Positions 45,369 to 53,687 of a stretch of 64,000 bases of DNA are shown here, one piece after another. Both the position numbers and the translations under genes were made by a program. Source of the DNA: Desulfobulbaceae bacterium. Its GTDB lineage: Bacteria > Desulfobacterota > Desulfobulbia > Desulfobulbales > Desulfocapsaceae. Within the stretch, counting starts at the first letter, position 1; each line of letters opens with the position of its first letter. Location of the stretch: assembly GCA_026988015.1 (NCBI GenBank), contig JALSMA010000017.1:53768-117767 (forward strand), read 5' to 3'. Below the pieces are notes generated by a model, which searched no databases, had not been told where the DNA came from, and worked only from the letters and a program-made list of their open reading frames with translations.

Positions 45369-46142
45369 ATGAAAACAATATTTGATGTGCTGGTTAGTGA
45401 TGGCGACAGGTGTATTGCTATTGTCGGTGGCGGTGGAAAAACCACCCTGATGTTCTATCTGGCGCACGAATTTAAGAAGAGAGGGCAGCGGGTTATTTCA
45501 GGAACAACAACCCGTATTCTTTATCCGACGCTTGAACAGAGCCCTGGGGTTGTGTTCTCTGATGAGGAGGGGCTTTACGAGAGGGTGGAAAAGTATCTGG
45601 CTGATGAGCGTCATGTAACTGTGGCAAAGAAATGTTCTGAAGCGGGGAAAAAACTTCTGGGGGCGGAATGCCGGGAGCTTGAAAAAATATTTGCTCGTTC
45701 CAGTGCGGAAAGAATGGTTCTGGAGGCTGATGGTGCCAGGCAAATGCCGTTAAAAGCAGCAGGAGAGAATGAACCGCTTGTGTGCGGGAGAACCGACCTC
45801 TTTATCGCTGTAGTTGGGCTTGATAGTATTGGTACGTCTCTGCTGAATGAAAATGTCTTTCGGGCAGGTCTGGTTGCGGAGCGAAGCGGTACTGCACTTG
45901 GTGATGTGGTAACACCACATACTGTGGCAAGGCTGATGTGTCACAGGGAGGGTCTTTTGAAAGGCTGTCCTGAGGGTGTCAGGAGCTGTGTTTTTTTTAA
46001 TAAAAGTGATCTGAGTCAGGGGCGGAATAAGGCTCGCGCCATAGTTGCTGCAGCAGCGGGTCTCTCGGGAAGAAAACCGGACTTCTGGGTCTGTGCTTCA
46101 CTGGCAGAAAAGAGCTGTGAATATGGGAGTATGTCTCTGTAA
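45369..46142 (+). CDS. yqeC: YqeC-type accessory protein for selenium-dependent hydroxylases
   Basis: A 257-residue P-loop protein: IAIVGGGGKTTLMFYLA near residue 17 is an atypical Walker A, MVLEADGARQMPLKA near 116 is a family marker, and VFFNKSD near the end resembles a G-domain base-specificity motif. YqeC is found only with selenium-dependent Mo-hydroxylases and is presumed to act in cofactor or selenium insertion. The neighbouring XdhC-like gene and its distance from the hydroxylase genes suggest separate transcription. Its stop is 3 bases from that of the convergent phosphoribosyltransferase. Confidence 0.88.
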   Translation: MKTIFDVLVSDGDRCIAIVGGGGKTTLMFYLAHEFKKRGQRVISGTTTRILYPTLEQSPGVVFSDEEGLYERVEKYLADERHVTVAKKCSEAGKKLLGAECRELEKIFARSSAERMVLEADGARQMPLKAAGENEPLVCGRTDLFIAVVGLDSIGTSLLNENVFRAGLVAERSGTALGDVVTPHTVARLMCHREGLLKGCPEGVRSCVFFNKSDLSQGRNKARAIVAAAAGLSGRKPDFWVCASLAEKSCEYGSMSL

Positions 46143-46145
46143 CAG

Positions 46146-46718
46146 CTAATGGTCCTCGTGCTGCAGGTGATCCTTGAGGATGTCGTAGATAGCAGGACGT
46201 TTTTCCTTGATTTCGGTTACGCTTAACCCCTCCAGTGAATGAGGGTATTTAAGCCAGTCTTCGGTTTCATGGACATAAAAATCGGGTGCTCGCTCTATCT
46301 GGTTGCGGGTGGGTTTGTAGTAGGGAACTGCAATACGGATCTCTTCCGGGGTATTCAGACGCAGCCTGCGGTGCAGCTCCTTAATGATAGCCTCCACAGA
46401 ACGGCCGGTATCAAAGACGTCGTCTACTATGAGGAGCCGGTCACTGTGCTGCATGTTTTTAACCAGGTAGTTCAGGCCAAAGAGTTTTATTTTCCGGGTC
46501 TTGTTATCAATGCCACTGTAGGAGGAAGTACGGATTGCAATATTATCCGTCTGTATGCCATGAAATGACAGGAACTCCTGGACTGCAATTCCTATGGGCG
46601 CACCTCCCCTCCACACGGCAATGATAAAGGTTGGACGAAAGCCGCTTTCAAGGACCAGTCGGCCCAGTTTGAAAGAATCTTCCAGTAAACCCTGGGCAGT
46701 TAAATATACCTTTTCCAT
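46146..46718 (-). CDS. Purine phosphoribosyltransferase-like protein A
   Basis: A 190-residue type I phosphoribosyltransferase. The PRPP loop is LLIVDDVFDTGRSVEAIIKEL near residue 95, and FIIAVWRGGAPIGIAVQEFL near 31 gives the flexible-loop/base region. It fits short hypoxanthine phosphoribosyltransferases, which salvage hypoxanthine (or guanine/xanthine) to nucleotides. A related gene lies head to head at 46863, so a duplication is likely. The role could be salvage of a part of imported purines; which base it uses is not clear. Confidence 0.85.
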   Translation of the reverse strand: MEKVYLTAQGLLEDSFKLGRLVLESGFRPTFIIAVWRGGAPIGIAVQEFLSFHGIQTDNIAIRTSSYSGIDNKTRKIKLFGLNYLVKNMQHSDRLLIVDDVFDTGRSVEAIIKELHRRLRLNTPEEIRIAVPYYKPTRNQIERAPDFYVHETEDWLKYPHSLEGLSVTEIKEKRPAIYDILKDHLQHEDH

Positions 46719-46724
46719 TGAGAA

Positions 46725-46788
46725 CCTTTTTGGGCTGAACGATAGATGTAACAGTGATTTATTTTATACAGGTAATGATCCAAAAAGG
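46725..46788. promoter_or_regulatory. Inverted repeat in the divergent phosphoribosyltransferase promoter region
   Basis: CCTTTTTGG (46725-46733) and its exact inverse CCAAAAAGG (46780-46788) lie in the 144-base gap between the two head-to-head genes, 46 bases apart. They may be paired operator half-sites for shared control. By eye only. Confidence 0.35.
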
Positions 46789-46841
46789 GTATCGTAAAAG
46801 TACTGATTTAATCTAATATAAAAAAAACTCTTTTGTTATAA

Positions 46842-46853
46842 CCGCGGCCGCGG
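46842..46853. other. Perfect GC palindrome just upstream of the second phosphoribosyltransferase
   Basis: The 12-base palindrome CCGCGGCCGCGG lies in an otherwise A/T-rich leader, 9 bases before the ATG at 46863, and touches the GGGATGAG ribosome-site region. It might fold in mRNA and limit translation. Its contrast with the surrounding base composition is striking. Confidence 0.45.
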
Positions 46854-46862
46854 GATGAGACT

Positions 46863-47435
46863 ATGAAAAAAATCTTTCTTGATGAAGAAACCTTGATTCT
46901 TGATTCCTTTCGACTGGGTGTGCAAATATACGAAAGTGGCTTCAAGCCAACATTTATCGTGGGGCTGTGGCGTGGCGGCAGTTCTATCGGGATCTATGTA
47001 CAGGAATGCCTGCAGACTCTTGGGGTGGAAACTAACCATATTTCCTTGCGCACATCTTATCGTGGACAGCCATCCTATCAGGAGATGGTGGCAGCAGCTG
47101 ATGCAGAGATAAGGGTGCATGGTACCCAGTATTTATTGGAGAACCTTAACGCAGAAGATTATCTACTGCTGGTTGACGATGTGTTCAGCACCGGAAAAAG
47201 TGTGGAAGCCGTGATAAAACGATTAAGCCGTCATCTGAAAAGAAATATGCCGGGTCAAATCCGGATCGCAACGCTTTGGGAACGACCTTCCTGTAGAGAA
47301 ACGGAGGTGAAGCCGGATTTTGTCCGGCATCAGACAGAGGAGTGGCTTGTTTTTCCCTATGAGATTAGTGGGCTGACAATGGATGAGATCAAACAACACA
47401 AACCCTTTTTAATGCCGTATCTGAAGAATGTTTAA
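46863..47435 (+). CDS. Purine phosphoribosyltransferase-like protein B
   Basis: A 190-residue paralogue of the divergent gene, with the same plan: FIVGLWRGGSSIGIYVQECL near residue 31, PRPP loop LLLVDDVFSTGKSVEAVIKRL near 98 and EWLVFPYEISGLTMDEIK near the end. Probable purine salvage enzyme (hypoxanthine/guanine or xanthine). Two diverged copies side by side suggest different base preferences. A serine dehydratase gene follows in the same direction after 36 bases. Confidence 0.85.
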   Translation: MKKIFLDEETLILDSFRLGVQIYESGFKPTFIVGLWRGGSSIGIYVQECLQTLGVETNHISLRTSYRGQPSYQEMVAAADAEIRVHGTQYLLENLNAEDYLLLVDDVFSTGKSVEAVIKRLSRHLKRNMPGQIRIATLWERPSCRETEVKPDFVRHQTEEWLVFPYEISGLTMDEIKQHKPFLMPYLKNV

Positions 47436-47471
47436 CAGCTGACAACAACAGGCTGTTGCCAGGGAAAATCT

Positions 47472-48851
47472 ATGTTTATCAGTGTTCTGGAACTCTTTAC
47501 AATCGGAATTGGCCCTTCGAGCTCACACACTGTCGGCCCTATGGTGGCGGCAAAGGACTTTGCAGACAGGCTGCAGCACACCCGTTTCTCAGCGGATGCA
47601 GACCTGAATTGTCACATTAAATGTATCTTGAAGGGTTCACTTGCATATACGGGGAAGGGGCACGCCACAGACCGGGCAGTCACCCTGGGGCTTCACGGTT
47701 ACTCACCCGCTGATGTTGCAGAGGAAAACGTGGATCAGTTACTGGCTGCAATCTGGGAGCTGCAATCTGTCTCTCTTGATGGTGGTCAGTCCATTCTTTT
47801 TTCACCGGAACAGGATATTATATTCGATTTTGGTGAGTCCCTGCCGCAGCATCCAAATGGGATGATCTTTGAACTCCTTGGTTCATCAGGGCAACTTCTG
47901 TTTTCAGAGACCTACTTCTCTATTGGTGGAGGTTTTATTTCTACTGCAGCGGAGATAGATCAGATCGTAGCCCCCTTGCAAATGGAACCGGTTGTCTCCT
48001 GTCAGTTTCCTTTTGATTCTGCTCATTCCATGCTCCAGATGGCTGCCGCAAGTGGTCTCTCCATAGCAGCAATGAAACGGTTCAATGAAGAGCAGACCAT
48101 TGGACATTCTGCTCTGGAGCATGGGTTAGACAATATCTGGCAGGCAATGCAGACCTGTGTTGAAAGGGGGCTTGATACCGAAGGTGTTCTTCCGGGCGGA
48201 ATAGACCTGCCCAGACGTACGAAATCTCTCTTTACACAACTGAAGAAACAGGTCAGGGAGGTAACAGTGAACGACTGGATGTGTGCCTACGCCATGGCAG
48301 TGAGCGAAGAAAATGCGGCAGGACATATGGTGGTTACTGCCCCCACCAACGGAGCAGCAGGGGTAATACCAGCGGTACTCTATTACTTTGTCAAGCATCA
48401 GGGGGGAACCCTTGAACAGGTTCGGGAATTTCTCCTCACAGCCAGCGCCATCGGTGGAATAATTAAATATCGAGGGTCGGTTTCGGGTGCTGAGGTTGGG
48501 TGTCAGGGAGAAATTGGTTCAGCGGCGTCCATGGCAGCGGCAGGTCTCTGTGCAGTTATGGGCGGAACCCCGCAGCAGATTGAGAATGGCGCGGAGATAG
48601 CATTGGAGCACCATCTTGGTATGACCTGTGATCCGGTGAATGGACTTGTGCAGGTTCCCTGCATTGAACGCAATGGTTTTGGTGCGGTAAAGGCTTTTAC
48701 TGCTGCCTCCCTTGCCCTGTATGGCAGTGGGCAGCATTTTATGCCCCTGGATGGTTGTATTGCTGCCATGAAACAGACCGGGCTTGAGATGTCGGACAAG
48801 TATAAGGAGACTTCCCTTGGCGGTCTGGCAGTGAGTATCAGTGAGTGTTAA
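47472..48851 (+). CDS. sdaA: L-serine dehydratase, single-chain iron-sulfur type
   Basis: Deaminates L-serine to pyruvate and ammonia using an oxygen-sensitive [4Fe-4S] cluster. The 459-residue protein has [15 protein letters not shown] near residue 12 and the C-terminal domain [14 protein letters not shown] near 296, [13 protein letters not shown] near 338 and [16 protein letters not shown] near 386; the cysteines there bind the cluster. It could work beside diaminopropionate ammonia-lyase in funnelling C3 amino compounds to pyruvate. Its stop overlaps that of the convergent MscS-like gene. Confidence 0.94.
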   Translation: MFISVLELFTIGIGPSSSHTVGPMVAAKDFADRLQHTRFSADADLNCHIKCILKGSLAYTGKGHATDRAVTLGLHGYSPADVAEENVDQLLAAIWELQSVSLDGGQSILFSPEQDIIFDFGESLPQHPNGMIFELLGSSGQLLFSETYFSIGGGFISTAAEIDQIVAPLQMEPVVSCQFPFDSAHSMLQMAAASGLSIAAMKRFNEEQTIGHSALEHGLDNIWQAMQTCVERGLDTEGVLPGGIDLPRRTKSLFTQLKKQVREVTVNDWMCAYAMAVSEENAAGHMVVTAPTNGAAGVIPAVLYYFVKHQGGTLEQVREFLLTASAIGGIIKYRGSVSGAEVGCQGEIGSAASMAAAGLCAVMGGTPQQIENGAEIALEHHLGMTCDPVNGLVQVPCIERNGFGAVKAFTAASLALYGSGQHFMPLDGCIAAMKQTGLEMSDKYKETSLGGLAVSISEC

Positions 48852-50119
48852 CAGCCAGCTCCCTGTTTGTCCCGGTGAAAGACTGTTCGCAGATCTGAGC
48901 TGCTGGGGTTCTGGAAGACCTGAAGGCCGAAATAAGGCAGTGCCGCAAGGAGATGATCAAAGATGTCCGCCTGGATTGCCTCGTAGTTAGCCCAGACCTG
49001 ATCTCTACTGAAAACATATATCTCCAGTGGCAGTCCGGTTTCTGTGGGTGCAAGCTGGCGGACTAGAAAGGTCATGTTGGGGTGGATCTGTGGGTGCTGA
49101 CGTAGATACTCCTGGACATAAGCTCTGAATATACCGATGTTCGTCTGGCGTCTACCATTAACCGGGATCTCCTCATCGGCCCCGTGGCGTCTGTTATACT
49201 CTTCAATCTCATTCTGTTTCGGGAGCAGATACGGTTCCAGTATTTTAATTTTTTTTAGGTCTTGAAGCTGCTGATCCGACATGAAGTGAATGGTGCCAAG
49301 ATCTATATTGATGGCACGTTTTATTCTTCTGCCGCCAGATTCGGTCATCCCCCGCCAGTTCTTAAATGAGTTTGAGATAAGGGCATAGGTGGGGATGGTG
49401 GTCACGGTTTTATCCCAGTTCTGGACGCGGACACAGTGGATTGAGATCTCTATCACGTCACCGTCTGCACCATATTTCGGCATTTCAATCCAGTCCCCAA
49501 TCCGGACCATATCTGTGGCCGCCAGTTGAATATTGGCTACAAATCCAAGCAGGGTATCCTTGAAGACCAGCATGATAATGGCGGTGAGGCCACCCAGTAG
49601 ACTGAGCAGTCCCCAAGGGGAACGGCCAGTGAGGATGGATATGAGGAATATACCACAGAAGAGATAGGTGATTATCCGGGCCGCATCGGTATACCCGCGA
49701 ATGGCACCCCGATTGCGCCGCGATACTTTGGCGTAAATGGAATTGATGGAGCTGAGCAGGGCGCTGATGCTGAGGGTGGCCACAATAACTACCCCCACAA
49801 GAAGGAGGCGTGACAGGACAATGGAAGTGATGCTGTCAGCCGGGAGGAGGATATCCTTTGAGACAGAGATCACAGAAAGGGGTACAAACCAGCTGATTTT
49901 ATGAAAAAAGCGATGTTCAATGAGTGGATCATCCCAGTGGAGGCGGTTTTTATGGATGATATTGACTACGATGGGAAGAATACTGCGGTGTACAAACCAT
50001 GTGGCGAGCAGTGCAAGTAACAGGATCCCAAGGACAATGATGGCCATTGCCGCAAGTTCCGCTGCCTTTGGTTCGAATCCGACATCCAGCAACAGGCTGG
50101 TTATGCTGTGTTTATTCAT
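48848..50119 (-). CDS. MscS-family mechanosensitive channel (YbdG-like)
   Basis: A 423-residue inner-membrane protein with about five N-terminal membrane segments, the pore/beta-domain signature GDWIEMPKYGADGDVIEISIHCVRV in its middle (from near residue 220) and a long cytoplasmic C-terminal domain. The length and the TVTTIPTYALISNSFKNWRG segment fit the YbdG subgroup. It protects against osmotic downshock. There is no functional tie to the flanking genes. Confidence 0.9.
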   Translation of the reverse strand: MNKHSITSLLLDVGFEPKAAELAAMAIIVLGILLLALLATWFVHRSILPIVVNIIHKNRLHWDDPLIEHRFFHKISWFVPLSVISVSKDILLPADSITSIVLSRLLLVGVVIVATLSISALLSSINSIYAKVSRRNRGAIRGYTDAARIITYLFCGIFLISILTGRSPWGLLSLLGGLTAIIMLVFKDTLLGFVANIQLAATDMVRIGDWIEMPKYGADGDVIEISIHCVRVQNWDKTVTTIPTYALISNSFKNWRGMTESGGRRIKRAINIDLGTIHFMSDQQLQDLKKIKILEPYLLPKQNEIEEYNRRHGADEEIPVNGRRQTNIGIFRAYVQEYLRQHPQIHPNMTFLVRQLAPTETGLPLEIYVFSRDQVWANYEAIQADIFDHLLAALPYFGLQVFQNPSSSDLRTVFHRDKQGAGC

Positions 50120-50236
50120 GTTTTGGGTTCCTGTTTATTACTTCAACATCTTACCGCTCGTCCTAAGGGAGCAGTTAGTTAATTACCTATCTTACTCTGT
50201 AATCTGAATTCGTGAGCATTCCAAGCTTCCCCACAC

Positions 50237-50689
50237 TTATAGCAGAGGCTTACCCATGGTTGTCAGGGCAGCGATAAAAGCGTAGCGACCCAGTTTCCCA
50301 ATACATACTAGACAGGCAAAAGGAAAGAAATTAAATCGCAGGGAGCCAGCCACAAGGCAAAGCGGGTCACCAACTAATGGTAACCAGGCAAAGAGGAGGG
50401 ACCAGGAGCCGTATCGTTTGAAAAAATGCTCAGCGCGATCTCTCTCTTTTGCCTTGATGCGCAGCACCTTTTGTAACAGAAATTCAGATCCCCAGAAACC
50501 TAGGGCATAGGTGGTGCAGGCGCCCAGAAAGTTTCCGGCCGTTGCCACAGCAACCACAGGGACGGGTTCGATGCCCTGAACAATAAGGGCCACGACAAGC
50601 CATTCAGAGCCCAGGGGCAGGATGGTTGCGGCCAGAAAGCTTAAGGCAAAAAGGGCTGTGAGGCCATTATCTAACAGGAAGGATTCCAT
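50237..50689 (-). CDS. YqaA/DedA-like small membrane protein
   Basis: A 150-residue integral membrane protein with four or so hydrophobic segments and a VTAGNFLGACTTYALGFWGSE-like glycine-rich stretch near residue 50, typical of the YqaA (SNARE-associated/VTT) family. Its function in the family is poorly defined (membrane homeostasis). It is 30 bases downstream of the HesA-like gene, so it may be co-transcribed. Confidence 0.85.
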   Translation of the reverse strand: MESFLLDNGLTALFALSFLAATILPLGSEWLVVALIVQGIEPVPVVAVATAGNFLGACTTYALGFWGSEFLLQKVLRIKAKERDRAEHFFKRYGSWSLLFAWLPLVGDPLCLVAGSLRFNFFPFACLVCIGKLGRYAFIAALTTMGKPLL

Positions 50690-50719
50690 GGATGAACGTA
50701 CGCTACCAGGCGAGGAAAG

Positions 50720-51526
50720 TTATTCCTGCTTTATCGCTTCAAAATCGCCGTTATAAAGGTCGCACTGCAGCCAGCCATCATTGAGTACGCTCCCAGTGTC
50801 AAGGATCAGCTTACAGGCCTCTGTAGCCTGCATCGCAGCTATCAGAGCAACAGTCATGGGGAAAACACGGGGTGTGGCCGTACTTTTTCCTGGCCGCTGG
50901 TACAGGGAGTTGATAATGCTGTTTGAGCGACTTTCTACTCCAAGCTGCCCATACCAGCCCTTCACTGCCCCATGGACAAGGGGTATATTTCTTTTGTGGC
51001 AGAGTGCGGCAAGTTCTTTTCTGGCACCTGTTGAATCGAGGGCGTCGATAACGATGTCCGCCCCTGTTATTGATGAGATGTCAAAGTGATGGTGATGAAG
51101 GTCGGTGCTGAGGGCAGGGTTGATCTGCAGCAGTTCGCGGCCCAGGATACTGACTTTGGGTTGTCCAAGGCTGGCTGGGGTGCAGAAGAGCTGCCGGTTC
51201 AGATTTGATTCGGAAAAAAAATCAGGATCGCTGAGGATGAGGTGACCAATGCCTGTTCTGCACAGTATTTCAGCACTTCTTCCTCCCAGTCCGCCGCACC
51301 CGATGATTGCGATGGTGCTCGAAAAGAGCTTGAGCTGTTCTGCGGGCTTGAGTCCGTTGCGCTTATAGCGCAGGGGCAAGATGGAATGCTGCATGGCCAG
51401 GGATTCAACAGAGGCCAGGGTTGTGGAGCTCTGCCGTGCAACAGTCTGGGCTGCAGTGAGTGTTATATAACCATCCTCCACTTTTTCCTTAAGTAGAGGC
51501 AAGACTGCAAGGGTATTATCCACCAC
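50720..51526 (-). CDS. HesA/MoeB/ThiF-family activating enzyme
   Basis: Adenylates the C-terminal glycine of a sulfur-carrier protein. The 268-residue protein has IAIIGCGGLGGRSAEILCRTG (ATP-binding, near residue 71) and SESNLNRQLF near 105 with the conserved arginine. The two CxxC zinc pairs of MoeB are not visible, as in many AOR-linked HesA proteins. It overlaps the end of moaD by 11 bases. MoaD and HesA beside an AOR point to tungstopterin synthesis. The start codon is GTG. Confidence 0.88.
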   Translation of the reverse strand: MVDNTLAVLPLLKEKVEDGYITLTAAQTVARQSSTTLASVESLAMQHSILPLRYKRNGLKPAEQLKLFSSTIAIIGCGGLGGRSAEILCRTGIGHLILSDPDFFSESNLNRQLFCTPASLGQPKVSILGRELLQINPALSTDLHHHHFDISSITGADIVIDALDSTGARKELAALCHKRNIPLVHGAVKGWYGQLGVESRSNSIINSLYQRPGKSTATPRVFPMTVALIAAMQATEACKLILDTGSVLNDGWLQCDLYNGDFEAIKQE

Positions 51527-51740
51527 CGATCACCGGGAAGATTGCAATAATATCCCCTCCATGGAGATTTGTGTCGAACTGACAGTGCCGTGAGTTGAGC
51601 ATGAGCACACCCACTTCTTCGCGGTCTATGTGCAGCGCATCCACCACCTCACCTACTGTACATCCTTCGGGAAGCTCTCTTTCTTCTTTAATGAAACGGC
51701 CTTCACGAAAGAAGGCAAAGAGCTTTACTTGAACCCGCAT
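51516..51740 (-). CDS. moaD: MoaD-like sulfur-carrier protein
   Basis: A 74-residue ubiquitin-fold protein ending FPVIGGG, with the C-terminal double glycine that carries thiocarboxylate for molybdopterin dithiolene formation. Family features: VKLFAFFREG at the start and LPEGCTVGEVVDAL near residue 25. It lies 6 bases after the AOR stop and overlaps the HesA-like gene, so it probably serves the AOR cofactor specifically. Confidence 0.92.
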   Translation of the reverse strand: MRVQVKLFAFFREGRFIKEERELPEGCTVGEVVDALHIDREEVGVLMLNSRHCQFDTNLHGGDIIAIFPVIGGG

Positions 51741-51746
51741 GGGATC

Positions 51747-53474
51747 TTAGAAATTCCAGAAAGCGTCGATTTCTTCACCGCTGAAATCCCATATCGCATC
51801 GTGTGGTGGAATGGATTCAGTTGCAAAGAATTCAGGGAGCCTGTCGTCAAGGTTGGTGAACCCTGCGGCCTGATTAAAGGCGTGCTCGGTTTTGAGGATG
51901 CTCATGCCTAGATTAGTAACATCAGCTGCGGTGAGACTGATTCCAAAGCGGGCGTTGAGCATATCCACAAGGGCAGGAAGGCAGGCACCGTTATCAAGAG
52001 CTGCAAAGGCGATAAAGAGGCACATTCCGGTAGAATCAATGGCTGCAGTGGCGATCTGGAGATTCCGGGAGAGTTCCACCTGTCCCTCTTTTGAAAGAGG
52101 ATCGGCCGAGCCGCCCACACCGAGTATTTCTGTGGCAATGGTGTAGCCCATGGTGTGATCTGCGCCTTGGGTGGAGGTTGCATAGGTGATGCCGATTCCT
52201 TTGATGGCGCGGGGGTCGTATGCTGGAATGGCCTGGTTTTTCACAACAGGAACCCGGGTGACACCGTAGGTCTTTCCAACATTTGCAGCACCGTTGCCGA
52301 TGATTCTGCCCAGGGGGGTGCCCTTGGCAATTTCATCGGTCATGATGCGGATCATCTCCTTGGAATCGCCAAAGTCGAGAACCCCGCCCTCCATGGCAAC
52401 ACCAAAGGCCACTGCTGTTTCAATGGTGTCAATTCCAATGTCGTCGAGGATGTGGTCCATTTCTGCAATCTGGTCAAGGTCGTCAACTGTACAGTCAGCA
52501 CCCATGGCCCAGATGGATTCGTACTCAATGCCAGATGTTTTGTAATTCCCTTTCAGGTCATTGTAAATCTGTGAACACTGAATAACACAGCCCTGATGAC
52601 AGCCATGTTTGGGTTTGCCACCGCGCTCAACGATCAGGTCATGCATGGTTTCACCCGAGATCTGCTCATGGCCGTCAAATTGACCTGCGGTGAAGTTTCT
52701 GGTGGGCAGGCCGCCTGCTTCATTGATGATGTTGACCAGCACATTGGTGCCGTAAGTTCCGAGAGCCTGGCTCACAGGGTGGTCAACAAGAGCTTTGGTG
52801 AACGTTTTGTTGGCCGCTTTAAACGCATCTGGATCTGCAATGTCAACTTTGTGGTCTCCGGCATCGAGCGCAATGAATTTGATTTTTTTAGATCCCATCA
52901 CAGCGCCAAGACCGCCACGACCAAGGGAGCGCAGGTGGCTGTCAGGATCTTTGACAGAAATATTGGCAGCACTCATCTGCATTTCACCGGTCTGTCCAAT
53001 AGAGAGGATACCGATTTTATCGGTGAATCGTCTTTCCACGGCCTCAACCACGGCAAAGTTACCCTGGCCGACCAGCTCTTCTTCTTTACTAATGGTAATA
53101 CCATCCGAAGTCAGGCTGAGGGAGTACCAGTTGTCATCCTGTGGTTGCCCTTCGATGATCAGTGCCTTGCAACCCATCCTGGCGAGTCGCTGGGCTGAGG
53201 TACCGCCGGAGTTCGATTCCTTGATGGTTCCGGTGAGTGGACTTTTGGAACCGCAGGAGATACGGCCGGAGTTGGAAGCTGTGGTGCCGGACAGCAGACC
53301 CGGTGCAAAAATCAGCTTATTATTGGGTCCCAAGGGGTGGCAGGTGGGAGGAACTTCAGCGGCCACTATTGTAGATGTGAGGCCACGGCCTCCATGCCCG
53401 GCCCAGTCAGCCGGAACATCTTCGATGGAAGTGGAAAGGTCTGTCATATTTACGCGAAAAATTTTATCTGCCAT
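51747..53474 (-). CDS. aor: Aldehyde:ferredoxin oxidoreductase, tungsten-type
   Basis: Oxidises aldehydes to acids with ferredoxin, using a tungstopterin and a [4Fe-4S] cluster. The 575-residue protein has GRGLTSTIVAAE near the start, the AOR-N motif SGRISCGSKSPLTGTIKESNSGG near 69-91, and a CHQGCVIQC cluster motif near 296 with a fourth cysteine (MCLF) near 485. The length is slightly under the usual 600. GGAGACACC precedes the ATG. The promoter at 53506-53548 carries a palindrome. Confidence 0.94.
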   Translation of the reverse strand: MADKIFRVNMTDLSTSIEDVPADWAGHGGRGLTSTIVAAEVPPTCHPLGPNNKLIFAPGLLSGTTASNSGRISCGSKSPLTGTIKESNSGGTSAQRLARMGCKALIIEGQPQDDNWYSLSLTSDGITISKEEELVGQGNFAVVEAVERRFTDKIGILSIGQTGEMQMSAANISVKDPDSHLRSLGRGGLGAVMGSKKIKFIALDAGDHKVDIADPDAFKAANKTFTKALVDHPVSQALGTYGTNVLVNIINEAGGLPTRNFTAGQFDGHEQISGETMHDLIVERGGKPKHGCHQGCVIQCSQIYNDLKGNYKTSGIEYESIWAMGADCTVDDLDQIAEMDHILDDIGIDTIETAVAFGVAMEGGVLDFGDSKEMIRIMTDEIAKGTPLGRIIGNGAANVGKTYGVTRVPVVKNQAIPAYDPRAIKGIGITYATSTQGADHTMGYTIATEILGVGGSADPLSKEGQVELSRNLQIATAAIDSTGMCLFIAFAALDNGACLPALVDMLNARFGISLTAADVTNLGMSILKTEHAFNQAAGFTNLDDRLPEFFATESIPPHDAIWDFSGEEIDAFWNF

Positions 53475-53505
53475 GGTGTCTCCTCAGGGTGAGTAGTGGT
53501 AAGAA

Positions 53506-53548
53506 ATATACTTTGAACAGTATATAGATTTTCCTGCGAAAAGGGCAA
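53506..53548 (-). promoter_or_regulatory. Predicted AOR promoter with overlapping 20-base palindrome
   Basis: The minus strand has TTGCCC (53543-53548), an 18-base spacer and TATACT (53519-53524). A perfect palindrome ATATACT-N6-AGTATAT (53506-53525) covers the -10, a typical repressor site. A shorter palindrome with the same plan overlaps the fdh operon -10 at 5859-5874. The rest of the gap 53549-53687 shows nothing clear. Confidence 0.55.
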
Positions 53549-53687
53549 GAAGAATTCTCGTTTCCAGAGACAAATATCTTTTCTTGTCCGTGATCATCCG
53601 TGGCCGGTGGCATCAGTTTCCAGCAACTAACAAAGGGTGAGCTCTGCAGGGGACAGTTTTGTCATCCTGGCAGCCCCAACCTGCTCA

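Noticed and set aside
8377..48851. The purine cluster as cargo of the tRNA-Met element
   Set aside because: The integrase lies on the far side of the tRNA, more than 13 kb away, with ordinary housekeeping genes (groESL, ilvE) in between.
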